This document shows positions 1 through 11,154 of a stretch of DNA of 11,283 nucleotides, piece after piece; the stretch's first letter is position 1; every line of letters starts with the position of its first letter. The stretch spans positions 1 to 11,283 of the forward strand of contig JAISAX010000381.1 in NCBI GenBank assembly GCA_031266495.1, in the 5' to 3' direction. This stretch comes from Opitutaceae bacterium. GTDB lineage: Bacteria; Verrucomicrobiota; Verrucomicrobiae; Opitutales; Opitutaceae. The notes beneath the pieces are model-generated. The model saw nothing but the letters and a program-made list of their open reading frames with translations. It ran no database searches and was not told the origin of the DNA. Position numbers and translations under genes: made by a program.

Positions 1-1831
1 CGGGGGCGAAGAGGCCGAGGCCGAAGTGGGCGGAATTGCCGAGGAAGATTGGCCCTTGGACGGAACCTCCAAATTGTAAACGGATTCTGAACGCTCGTTT
101 GTCGTCGTTGGTTTGTTCGTTGCGAGAACGTTGTGGGTAGTGGACTTTTACCCATTGCGCGGGTGCATCTGGCGGAGAAAGAACGGTCACGCTCGCTGTA
201 GGCAATTTGCAGCCGGAAAGAAGATTCTGGATTTGTGTTTCGATTTCACAACCTTTCTTCGGCTTTCCAGTTCTTCCAAAAACATGAAGCGGCGGGACGA
301 ACGGTGTGAGCGTTTCCCATACCGTGCTTTCCCCGAAAATGTTTTTATCCGGAGGCAAGGGCGTTTCGGCGGGAAGTGGAACGATCCGCAGTTTCCAATC
401 ATCGCTGCCGAAATCCCACGTGAGCGGCGCCTCGGCGGCAGCGAGGAGGGCGGTTTGCTCTTCGTTGGTAAAGGGGGCGTTGCGCCAGCAGATCAAGCGC
501 GAGGGTTTCCCTTGCGAATCGGGAATGAGGAAGAACGCGGCGTGTTGATGTCCGGCAAGCACGGTGTCGGCGGCGCCTTTCCCCGTGAACAAGGAAAACC
601 TGGCTCGGGTTTCGGGCGGTAGTTCGGCAAATTTTGCGTCGCGCTTTCCGGTTAGTTGCCGCGCGAGTTGGCGCAGGGCGATGCCACGAAATTTTTCGGT
701 GATGCGAAGCCAGTAGCCGAGAGACGGGAAGACACGTCCGCCGATGGCGAATTGAACGATTGGGCTGGGTGGAAGGACGTTGCGTGTCGGCGGTTTTGCA
801 ACGGGTTTTACGTGAGCAGGGCGTTCGGCATATTTCCAGACCGCGCCGGGTGGCGTGGTGGAATTGGCGACCGCATCGTCATGCGTTTGGCAAGCGACCT
901 GTTCTAAAGTTGCGTCGGCATTTGGACACAAAACAGGAATGGAGGTGGATGTGCGTCTGGTTTTCAATTCGCAGTTGGCATTGATGTCAGCGGCATCGTT
1001 TTCCAACCGCTCAATCGTGGTGATGGATTCGGCGCGTCCGAAATAAGTCATGCGGGCGAGGCATTCGTCGAGGTGCGCAAGCAATTCCGCCGTCCAACTT
1101 GCGCCATCGAAAATCCAAAGCAGCGCGTCATTCTCCTGCGAAACGAGCCAAAAGTTATCTTTGTTTTTCGTGGTGTTGTAGGTTTTGGCATCGGGGAAGT
1201 AATGTTTGTATCTTTTCCCTCCGATTTCTGCCAACTCTCTGTCTTTTTGTTGCTGGGCTGCCTTTTGTTTTCGTGGCAACCAAAAGTCTTTCGGCTTCCT
1301 GTTACATAATCTTTCCTTTATCTGGTCGTTTATGGCTTTTTTGACCTCTGGGGTGGCTTCTTTCACTGCAATACTTTCCATGTTTCCGTCGAAAAGTTCG
1401 GTCATGCCCTGTTTATCAATTTCGTAGTATGCGATGCGAGAGACAGATTCCGGAATGCTGATTTGAAACGATTCAAGAATCGTTCTGAATTTTTCATCAA
1501 TGTCCCATGCGATGAAATCGCGAGGCGTGGGGTTGGATGTTTTGAATTCCGATGGCTGGTATTGTTGCAAGCCCGGCCCACGCCACGATTGAGGGGGAAG
1601 CTGAAATGAAATTTTGCTTTCGCAGAACGCGCGGACGAGTTGTTGGCGGAGGTCGCCGTCTTCTGTGTTTTCGCGTTCGCGTGAGAGTTGGAAACTGCGA
1701 GCCAGAAGGGCGCGAAGGAGACGCCAGGGCGAAGGCGGCCACTCGCCATGCGGGTCGTCAAACGCGAAGGCGCGCCATGGGTTGGCGTGGTAACGCCCAA
1801 GCGGGAAGTTCTGTTTTAAGAGGATGCGCAT
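1..1831 (-). CDS. csb2: Csb2, type I-G Cas5-Cas6 fusion (3' end beyond window)
   Basis: Subunit of the type I-G crRNA complex (GSU0054 family). The N-terminal part is Cas5-like and the C-terminal part Cas6-like, so the protein is expected both to process pre-crRNA and to hold the crRNA end in the effector complex. The frame is open for 610 codons from ATG 1831 to the window edge without interruption. GRYHANPW (residues 12-19) and EWPPSPWRLLRALL (30-43) are characteristic of the family N-terminus. HFGLGLFAP at 602-610 matches the glycine-rich Cas6 C-terminal motif, so only a few residues should be missing. It starts 6 bases after the csb1 stop with no obvious Shine-Dalgarno sequence, so translation is probably coupled to csb1. 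Unlike cas3 and csx17 it shows no lesion. Family assignment is confident; domain roles come from family knowledge. Confidence 0.92.
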   Translation of the reverse strand, partial: MRILLKQNFPLGRYHANPWRAFAFDDPHGEWPPSPWRLLRALLARSFQLSRERENTEDGDLRQQLVRAFCESKISFQLPPQSWRGPGLQQYQPSEFKTSNPTPRDFIAWDIDEKFRTILESFQISIPESVSRIAYYEIDKQGMTELFDGNMESIAVKEATPEVKKAINDQIKERLCNRKPKDFWLPRKQKAAQQQKDRELAEIGGKRYKHYFPDAKTYNTTKNKDNFWLVSQENDALLWIFDGASWTAELLAHLDECLARMTYFGRAESITTIERLENDAADINANCELKTRRTSTSIPVLCPNADATLEQVACQTHDDAVANSTTPPGAVWKYAERPAHVKPVAKPPTRNVLPPSPIVQFAIGGRVFPSLGYWLRITEKFRGIALRQLARQLTGKRDAKFAELPPETRARFSLFTGKGAADTVLAGHQHAAFFLIPDSQGKPSRLICWRNAPFTNEEQTALLAAAEAPLTWDFGSDDWKLRIVPLPAETPLPPDKNIFGESTVWETLTPFVPPLHVFGRTGKPKKGCEIETQIQNLLSGCKLPTASVTVLSPPDAPAQWVKVHYPQRSRNEQTNDDKRAFRIRLQFGGSVQGPIFLGNSAHFGLGLFAP

Positions 1832-1837
1832 AGTGGG

Positions 1838-2926
1838 TTACTCTTCGTCGTTTCCACCTTCATTGTCGTCGTCGTCCTGTGAGCTGGCATCTTTGTTTTT
1901 ATCGGGACGGAAAAGATCACTTTCCTCTCTATAAATCTTGGTGATCGGCGAATTTGAAAACGCAGCGGCGGTGATGAGATCACTGATGCCGATATTGAGT
2001 GCGGAGATTTCGGTATCGGCACCATCGATTTTGATGCCATCGAGTTCCAAATCGCATTCGGAACGGAAGCGGAAAGAGAAGCCGAGGAGTTTACCGATTT
2101 TCCAGAGGGCGAGGCCGAGCAGGAGTTGTTTTTTCGCGGCGTTGAGACCTTTATCTTCATCACGCCCGAAGGAGCGGATAAGCGACAAATCAATGACGAA
2201 GGTGGCGCGGATTTCGGAGGCGGTTTCCTCGTCTTTCGAAAAAATGGATTGCTTGGATTTAGTTTTCTCAAGTTTGTCGAACTTTACGCCAGAAGTGCCG
2301 ACGCGGACAGCGTCAAATGCATCGAGGGTCGCGGTGAGAACGCGGGGAAGTTTGATGCCAAGCGCGGGAAACAAAATGCCGTGAACCAGCGAGTTCGGGT
2401 CGTAGCGGAAAATCGTGCGGAAGATGTTCCACCATTGCGCGGGAAGCGGGTGGGTTTTCTTTTCGAGGTTGCGCAGGCCGAACTTGTCGGGGGCGTCGCG
2501 CAATTCTTCGACGAATTTTTTTGCGGACAGGTTGCCATCTGTATCAATGCGTTTTCCATCAAGGAAATAATCGGATGCAAGGCGGTGAGCTTCGGAAAGT
2601 GTGGTGACGACGAGTTCATTTTTATCACCGCCAGTGACGCATTGGACGTAAGGCAGTCCGTTGAGTTCATCCACGAGCGTTTGGTCAAAGCCGTTAACGC
2701 AGACAGTTTCGAGGTGGTTCGCCATGCTTGCGGCGCTGTCCACGATGCAGACTTTTTTGCCGTCAGGCGCATCGTAAATGACATGTCCGATTTCGGGGAA
2801 TCCGGCGGGTTGGAAGCGCGTTTTCCCGGCGACGGGTTTGAGCGTCGCCTGAATGACGAGGCGGTTTTGGGTGCCGTTCAGAAGAGCGGCGGTATCGAGC
2901 GGTTGTGTGGGCATGGTTTTGTTCAT
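1838..2926 (-). CDS. csb1: Csb1, type I-G Cas7 backbone protein
   Basis: Cas7-family RAMP protein (GSU0053 family) that should polymerise along the crRNA spacer to form the backbone of the type I-G complex. It is 362 residues and open throughout. Family signatures visible are RFQPAGFP at residues 37-44 and DSAASMANHLE at 63-73. The C-terminus ends in an acidic tail (about residues 345-362, many Asp and Glu). Two ATGs are possible: 2926 (MNKT) and 2914 (MPTQPLD). I keep the upstream one, although neither has a clear ribosome-binding site. It lies 32 bases after the csx17 stop and 6 bases before csb2. It looks intact and would be translated even if csx17 is broken, unless polarity reduces it. 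Confidence 0.92.
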   Translation of the reverse strand: MNKTMPTQPLDTAALLNGTQNRLVIQATLKPVAGKTRFQPAGFPEIGHVIYDAPDGKKVCIVDSAASMANHLETVCVNGFDQTLVDELNGLPYVQCVTGGDKNELVVTTLSEAHRLASDYFLDGKRIDTDGNLSAKKFVEELRDAPDKFGLRNLEKKTHPLPAQWWNIFRTIFRYDPNSLVHGILFPALGIKLPRVLTATLDAFDAVRVGTSGVKFDKLEKTKSKQSIFSKDEETASEIRATFVIDLSLIRSFGRDEDKGLNAAKKQLLLGLALWKIGKLLGFSFRFRSECDLELDGIKIDGADTEISALNIGISDLITAAAFSNSPITKIYREESDLFRPDKNKDASSQDDDDNEGGNDEE

Positions 2927-3657
2927 TGGATTGGTTGTTTGATGGGAAAAGTTGATGTTTATGGTTTGTTCTGCGCCGGGAGTTGCCAGCGGGAAAAATG
3001 TTGGGCGACGGCGGACGGTGACGCGGATAAAAGCAGCGCGGCGAGCAAGCGTCGCGGATTTGAAAGGGCAAAGCCGGTTTCCCCGAAATCAGCCGTTTCG
3101 ATGAGCAGATTTTTATAGCGGCCTTGAGCGGCGGAAAAGACTCCGGTGATGTCGCCGCGTTCAAGGAACGCCACGAACGGACGCAGCATGCCGGCGGTGG
3201 GGGTTTTGTCGGATTTCGGTTTAGGCTGGATTTGCGTGAAAGTATGACTGTGGAAGAGCGGACGGAGAAAACAAAACAGCGTTTCGGCAGCGTGAAGGCC
3301 ACCCGCGGAACTGGATTGCGCGGGGCGCAAGAGCGCGGAGAGGGCATCACGCTCGGCGGTCTGGAGAAACGACCAGTCGAAGAGCAGAAACCGGTCGAGC
3401 CAGCGGGCAAGCGCAGCGTCGTCGGTTTCACTATTCAGGAATGCGAAGACATCGGCGAGCGGCAGCGTGAGTTGCGTGTCGAAAGGCGGAGGATTGTGCG
3501 TGTCCGCTTCGACGGCGATGCGACGGCGGATGACGGCAATGAGATTTTCCTCGAGCGGACGTTCGCTCCATTCGATGCGCAGCGGCGTGTTCTTGGCGAT
3601 CTTGACGCGGCTCCATTTGTTTTTCCACGGGACAATGCCGATGCGGTAAGCGAGGAA

Positions 3658-3674
3658 GGGGGGGGGGGGGGGGG
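3658..3674. repeat. 17-base poly-G tract (poly-C in csx17)
   Basis: Uninterrupted run of 17 G on the plus strand inside a 26-base all-purine stretch (3652-3677). On the coding strand it encodes a proline run in csx17 and sits exactly where the reading frame changes. C16 (also C13 or C19) would join DLPPPPP to FLAYRIG in frame. Runs this long are highly slippage-prone in replication and are also error-prone in sequencing. Confidence 0.95.
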
Positions 3675-4670
3675 AGGTCGCGTTTACGATCGGCATCGCC
3701 ACCGGAATTCTTCTTTTGCTTTTCGGTCTGAAGCGTGGCGAGGGCGAGCGCGATGCGGATTTCCGGCGTGAGTTCGCGCTCTTTTTGAAGCAACGAAACC
3801 GCCCACGAAACGGGCAGCAATTCGAGCGCGGGTTCGCGTTCGCGGCAGGTTTTGTTGTTTGCGGTTTTTTTGAGCGAAGCGAAAACGGCATCGAGCAAGG
3901 CCCACGAGTTTTCGCGGAGCAGATCGTCGTTGCAGCCGGAGGCGGAGAGGCGCACGAGCGCGGTGTCGATCGGACCTTGCAGTCCGCGATACACCCTTTT
4001 GGATTCGCCGGGAAGTGCATCGCGGAAACGGATGATACGGGAAACGGCATCGGCTTGCGCGATGTCACTCGCGTGTGGCGTTGCGAGCGAATGGACGGAC
4101 GCGAGGCGCGACTCGAAGGTTTGCGTGCTGGTCGTATGCAGAAGCGAGAAGCGCCGGAACTCGGCGAAACCGGCATCGGTGCCGCGCTGGATAATCGCGG
4201 CGGCAAACGCGGCAGAGGTGATGGCGCCGCGGCCGTTGACCTCGGCGCGTCCTCGCTTGTAGAGCGTGGAAACCTCGGCGACGGAGAGTGGCCGGCTCCA
4301 AACCGGCGCCCAAAATTCGCCGGTCAGTGTTTCGACTTCCTTTTCATTTTCGGGCGCGGTGCCTTTTGTGACGAATGGGAATGCGCCGTTGCCTTCGCGG
4401 GCTGAGCCGAGTTGGCGCGAGGTTGCGCCGATCAAAAGCGGGAACGCCTCGCACGCCAACAGCATTGCCCATGGTGTGATCTGCCCTTTGCGGAACGGCG
4501 AATCCGGCGAGAAATTATATTTCTTGTTGGCGTCGCTGAACCAACAGGCCGCGCCGTAATCCGAGAGCAATGAACAACTGCCGCCGGTGAGAAAAGTAAG
4601 GAGGTCTTGCCTGGAGGCGGATGGCATTTCGGACGGAATTACAGATGGCGTTTCGTCCGCTCCGGCTTTC

Positions 4671-4679
4671 TTTTTTTTT
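4671..4679. repeat. 9-base A/T run at a csx17 frame break
   Basis: Nine T on the plus strand, A9 on the coding strand, within AAG AAG AAA AAA AAA GAA in csx17 (lysine codons about 161-165). The Csx17-like frame resumes as AGADETPSV if one A is lost or two are gained. A runs of nine or more are established sites of RNA polymerase slippage, and also of simple indel mutation. Confidence 0.85.
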
Positions 4680-5161
4680 CTTCTTTGCCTTTGGCGTGAC
4701 GGCTTTGACCGCAGCGCATGCTTTTTCCCAACCATCAAAAAAGCTGCGGTTCCCCGCATTGCCAGCAGTGCCGAAAACGGGGTTAAATGCTCTACTTTTC
4801 CCTGCGACAATGTGAGACAACGCCAAGGTTGCTTCGTTTTCCGTAGTATCTTTCGCCAACCAGAGTGCGAGGTCGTCTGTTTTCTTTTCGAGTGAATCGG
4901 TTTGTGCGTTCTCAGGTCTGTTTACCGTGTAGTGCGTCCACTTGTTGTTTGCGCCGACATCAATCAGGAAAATTTCGAGTTCGGAAAAATCTTTCGGGCC
5001 TCCGACAAGATGAAAGACGCCGTCGCGCCAGCAACCTTTGATAGTTGGCCATTGACGGGCGGCGAGGCGCAGCAAACCGAGCGCGGCGAAGTAGTGGCCG
5101 AGCGTGTCGAGGTGAAGGCCGGACAGTGAGATAACCTGAAGTTTGCCGGAAGGTGAGGTTG

Positions 5162-5675
5162 TCATCGTTTGTCGGATACTTGGGCGGTATGGAATCCAAT
5201 GGCCCGTTTGGGCCTCACGGGTGGGGGTTGCAAAAGGGGCAGCAACTTCCGGTAGAGATCGCGCAGCGCGGAATCGTGAACGAGCAGGGTCTTGTCGATT
5301 TCAGCGAGGCGTTTGAGGATGGCCTGGTTGGTGGCGATGGCTTCGCGTTGTTTGACGAAAGCGCGGACGATGAAGACGCTCATTTTGATGGCTTCCGGGC
5401 TGTTGAGAATGTTTGCGGCCATCAAGGCTCCGTGCCCGGTGAAGGCATACGGGAGGTTTTTGGAAAATTTGAGCGACTGGAGGTGGTCACAATCTGTGAT
5501 CACCCTGGTTTTCTCAGGCGAGGTCAGATGGAACAGGAAATCTTCCGGGAAGCGGTCCGCGTTGCGCCGCACGGCCTGGTTAAGCGCGCGGGTGGGCACG
5601 CCGTAGAGCCGCGCCAGATCGGCATCGATCAGCACGGGAATGCCGCGCAGCGTCAAAACAGGAATGGGCAGGGAT

Positions 5676-5683
<8 letters not shown>
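5162..5683 (-). CDS. ORF6N-domain DNA-binding protein inside the cas operon
   Basis: Protein of 173 residues from ATG 5683. The N-terminal half is an ORF6N domain, the phage- and mobile-element-associated relative of KilA-N: a LRGIPVLIDADLARLYGV block, then ALNQAVRRNADRFPEDFLF, then an LTSPE segment. The C-terminal half is helical and possibly coiled-coil (KRLAEIDKTLLVHDSALRDL), ending in a proline- and basic-rich tail. An upstream in-frame GTG at 5704 would add seven residues. I prefer ATG 5683 because it overlaps the cas3 stop as ATGACTGA, an arrangement suited to translational coupling. Its own stop overlaps the csx17 start as ATGA. ORF6N is not a core type I-G component, so its role (regulator, anti-phage accessory or mobile passenger) is unknown. 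The frame is intact. Confidence 0.88.
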
Positions 5684-9047
<3,364 letters not shown>

Positions 9048-9060
9048 CTATATTCAAATG

Positions 9061-9288
9061 CTATCGTTCATGCAGAAGATCGTTTGGCGTAACTCCCAGA
9101 ACTTTGGCCAACTTCAGCAATTCGATATCGTCCACGCATCGTGTTCCCGTTTCGATTTTCGCGATTACTCCGCGTCCAATCAGCCAGCCCATGAGCTGAC
9201 ATTTTACCGCCAGTTCTTCCTGCGACAGCCCAAGCTTGTCTCGATAGAGTTTTACTGTCGGACCCGAGGCATTTTTACTGGCGTTCAT
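9061..9288 (-). CDS. Small Xre-family helix-turn-helix regulator
   Basis: Protein of 75 residues, almost entirely one Xre/Cro-type HTH domain: LYRDKLGLSQEELAVKCQL, then GRGVIAKIETGTRCVDDIEL, then LAKVLGVTPNDLL. This belongs to the compact Xre group with an extended loop (CQLMGWLIGR) between the two DNA-reading helices. ATG 9288 directly abuts an 18-base palindromic box, and three more lie within 115 bases upstream, which suggests autoregulation. It is first in the minus-strand gene series leading to cas3. The stop is TAG, and the next gene is in the same frame. Function is inferred from the domain; the link to cas control is contextual. Confidence 0.82.
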   Translation of the reverse strand: MNASKNASGPTVKLYRDKLGLSQEELAVKCQLMGWLIGRGVIAKIETGTRCVDDIELLKLAKVLGVTPNDLLHER

Positions 9289-9402
9289 TGTCCCGATCTT
9301 GGCACATCAGTCCCAGAAAAACTGTCCTCGTGACGGGACAAAAAATAACAGAAATGTCCTGATTTCGGTACAAAACGCTTGCTTTGTTCCGTTTTCAGGA
9401 CA
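9289..9402. promoter_or_regulatory. Array of four palindromic operator-like boxes upstream of xre
   Basis: Four 18-base boxes: 9289-9306, 9323-9340, 9355-9372 (plus orientation) and 9385-9402 (minus orientation). All share TGTCC-N7-GG-N-ACA, and each is an imperfect dyad approximating TGTnCnGAnnTCnGnACA. Centre spacings are 34, 32 and 30 bases, near three helical turns. Boxes 3 and 4 together form a 48-base interrupted palindrome (9355-9402). Location and symmetry suit binding of a dimeric Xre protein. Confidence 0.7.
9345..9373 (-). promoter_or_regulatory. Candidate xre promoter
   Basis: On the minus strand TTGTAC (9373-9368) and TGTTAT (9350-9345) are separated by 17 bases, matching sigma-70 spacing with only partial hexamer agreement (3/6 and 4/6). 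Box 3 of the operator array covers the -35 and most of the spacer, and box 2 lies just downstream of the expected start site. That arrangement would allow repression by the downstream xre product. Confidence 0.4.
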
Positions 9403-9425
9403 ATCAAGGGGGGTATTCCTTACCT

Positions 9426-10112
9426 ATGCATCCCTATCGTCCCCTGCCTGGCTTCACTCTTGTTGAACTTCTGACCGTCATTGCGATCATCGGCATTCTG
9501 GCCGGTATTCTCATTCCGACTGTCGGCAAGGTGCGCGAATCGGCGCGGTCAGCCCGATGCGCATCCAACCAGCGCCAGATTGCCGTCGCGATTCTCCTCA
9601 CGGCGCAGGAGCAGCGGGACGTCTTCCCGCCGGCCCTGAACGAAACGAACGTCTCCTGGACATCCACCTTGCAGCCATATTTCGGGAACAGGGAATCGCA
9701 TCTGCTGGTGTGCCCGTCGCGCTCGTTCGATCCGCCGGTGACCTCCGAGTACTGGCGTTCCAGTTATTCGCTCAACCCGATCATCATGGTCGATCTCGCC
9801 AACGAAACGCCTCGCCGCATCCTGGTGTCCGCCGTGCAACGTCCCACCGAAATTATTCTCGTCGCGGACGGCGGCCAACAGGCTCATGGCGGCGCTCATG
9901 CCCGGTTCTGGCAGGTCGATACCGTGGGCGCCAAAACGGCTCCCGTTGCCTCGGCCGACAACGTGATCGACGACGGACCGGATACCGACAACGGCACGGC
10001 CTGTTTCCGTTTCCGGCACGGCGGACGTGTCAACGTCGCCTTTGCCGACGGTCATGTCAGGGCATTCGCCAAGGGCGCGATTCGCCAGCGGAATCTCCAT
10101 ATTTCGTATTGA
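9426..10112 (+). CDS. Type II secretion pseudopilin-like protein (prepilin N-terminus, H-X9-DG)
   Basis: Protein of 228 residues with a prepilin peptidase site: short basic leader, then PG followed by FTLVELLTVIAIIGILAGIL, a type IV pilin/pseudopilin N-terminus. After cleavage the hydrophobic helix would anchor it in the inner membrane or a pilus-like fibre. Near the C-terminus HGGRVNVAFADGH fits the H-X9-DG motif of the large pseudopilin-like families common in Verrucomicrobiota, Planctomycetota and Lentisphaerota. I choose ATG 9426 over an in-frame TTG at 9384 because it leaves a normal-length leader and keeps the start out of the palindromic boxes. GGGGGG at 9408-9413 is a weak, distant ribosome-binding candidate. 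It diverges from xre and probably belongs to a different unit, perhaps with the PEP-CTERM gene that follows. Confidence 0.87.
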   Translation: MHPYRPLPGFTLVELLTVIAIIGILAGILIPTVGKVRESARSARCASNQRQIAVAILLTAQEQRDVFPPALNETNVSWTSTLQPYFGNRESHLLVCPSRSFDPPVTSEYWRSSYSLNPIIMVDLANETPRRILVSAVQRPTEIILVADGGQQAHGGAHARFWQVDTVGAKTAPVASADNVIDDGPDTDNGTACFRFRHGGRVNVAFADGHVRAFAKGAIRQRNLHISY

Positions 10113-10236
10113 TATAAAAACTACGATGTATCCGTTTTTACGAGCATGATCGTTTTTGTCCCGTTCATTACACTCCATCCCGCTTCATTCCATTCCATCC
10201 CATCCCAACCAATCCAACCCAAATCCAACCAAACCC
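10113..10236. promoter_or_regulatory. G-less leader before the PEP-CTERM gene
   Basis: Intergenic stretch of 124 bases. From 10183 to 10238 the plus strand has no G at all and consists of degenerate CATTCCAT/CATCCCA/ATCCAACC units running into the ATG at 10237. As a transcript leader it would be unstructured and has no Shine-Dalgarno sequence. I see no convincing promoter or terminator hairpin here. Confidence 0.5.
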
Positions 10237-11154
10237 ATGAACACCACAACCTCCGCATCGCGACTTCTTCGCATGTTTGCCCTCCCGGTCCTGACCGCGG
10301 GCATTTGTCTCGCCGGCACGGCCCGAGCGTCCGTCATCCTCAACGAAACTTTTCCTGCCAACCAGCGCCTGACGCAGGACTGGCCCGCCACCTCGACCTG
10401 GTATGTGTCGGGGCTTGGGAGCGGTTCAGTGGAAGACAGCACCGCAGGCGCGCTCCGGATCGCGGGAGCCTCCAACACCTGGACCACGCTCACGTACTTT
10501 ACCGGGTCCGCCTCGCCAGCGACGCTGGGTGTGGGCGATTCGCTCAAACTCACCTTGAGCTTCGAAGTGCAGAAACAGGCGACGTCCGGGGACAACACCC
10601 TGCGCATCGCTTTGCTCAACTCGGGCGGCAAGCGCCTGTCTGCCGATGCGACGGCCTCCCAGATCGCCACGTTTTCCGCTTACACCGGTTACTACGTCAA
10701 TGTTCGCCCGACGCTGCCCGACGATTCATCCGCGACCTTCGGCCTGAGCAAGCGCACCGGCACCAGCAACTACCTGCTGACCTCCGCCTACACCACCGTG
10801 CCTGCTTCCAGCGGAGGCGGCACCACTGCTTCATCCTCCAACTCGTTGAAACCGGATACACTCTATTCGTTCGAAGTGACCTACACCCGCACCTCCGCAA
10901 ACGCGCTCAACGTCTCCGTGGCAATGAGTGGCGCGGGGCTGGACAACTACACCTACGCATTCAACGACACGTCTTCCCCGTTCACGGCTTTCGATACGTT
11001 CGCCATCGGCTCGACCAACGGCACGACGTTCAACAGCGTGACGCTCCACAGTCTGGGTATCACATTGACTTCGATCCCCGAACCGGGCGTGACGGGCGCC
11101 GTCCTGGGTGGTGGCGGGCTGGTTGCTTTCCTGCTGATTCGTCGTCGCCATTGA
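10237..11154 (+). CDS. PEP-CTERM sorting-domain exported protein
   Basis: Protein of 305 residues. An N-terminal signal peptide (basic LLR, hydrophobic MFALPVLTAGICLA, cleavage near ARA-S) directs export. The C-terminus has a PEP-CTERM tripartite signal: IPEPG, a hydrophobic segment GAVLGGGGLVAFLLI, then RRRH. Such signals are processed by an exosortase and tie proteins to exopolysaccharide or surface export in Gram-negative bacteria. The body is Ser/Thr/Gly-rich with alternating polar-hydrophobic segments and looks like a beta-sandwich domain. I cannot assign it to a catalytic or binding family. ATG 10237 is chosen because upstream codons encode a His/Ser/Pro/Asn-rich low-complexity run with no signal-peptide character. 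It follows the pseudopilin-like gene by 124 bases on the same strand. Confidence 0.87.
   Translation: MNTTTSASRLLRMFALPVLTAGICLAGTARASVILNETFPANQRLTQDWPATSTWYVSGLGSGSVEDSTAGALRIAGASNTWTTLTYFTGSASPATLGVGDSLKLTLSFEVQKQATSGDNTLRIALLNSGGKRLSADATASQIATFSAYTGYYVNVRPTLPDDSSATFGLSKRTGTSNYLLTSAYTTVPASSGGGTTASSSNSLKPDTLYSFEVTYTRTSANALNVSVAMSGAGLDNYTYAFNDTSSPFTAFDTFAIGSTNGTTFNSVTLHSLGITLTSIPEPGVTGAVLGGGGLVAFLLIRRRH

Larger units (their letters stand above)
2959..5165 (-). pseudogene. csx17: Csx17, type I-G Cas8 large subunit, split by two frameshifts
   Basis: Large subunit (Cas8-like) of the type I-G complex, the presumed contributor to PAM recognition and Cas3 recruitment. The coding sequence runs through three frames: 5165 to about 4680, about 4670 to 3675, and about 3657 to 2959. 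Each break falls on a homopolymer (A9 at 4679-4671 and C17 at 3674-3658, coding strand), and at each one base too many, or two too few, separates the frames. With both corrected the protein is 734 residues, a plausible Csx17 length. LSGLHLDTLGHYFAALGLLR (residues 14-33) and the later GQITPWAMLLACEAFPLL support the family. As read, the first frame stops at 4515 after 216 residues. ATG 5165 overlaps the preceding ORF6N stop as ATGA. It may be a decayed gene, a phase-off allele, a slippage-dependent gene or a sequencing artefact. Confidence 0.87.

Noticed and set aside
113..622. Plus-strand open frame near the left edge
   Set aside because: It is antisense to intact csb2, whose conserved motifs bracket it.
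2126..3118. Long plus-strand open frame of 330 codons
   Set aside because: It lies antisense to csb1 and the end of csx17, has no recognisable domain, and is explained by GC-rich codons of the real genes.
10123..10160. Possible terminator hairpin after the pseudopilin gene (ACGAT...ATCGT then T run)
   Set aside because: The stem is only about five pairs around a large loop, too weak to call.
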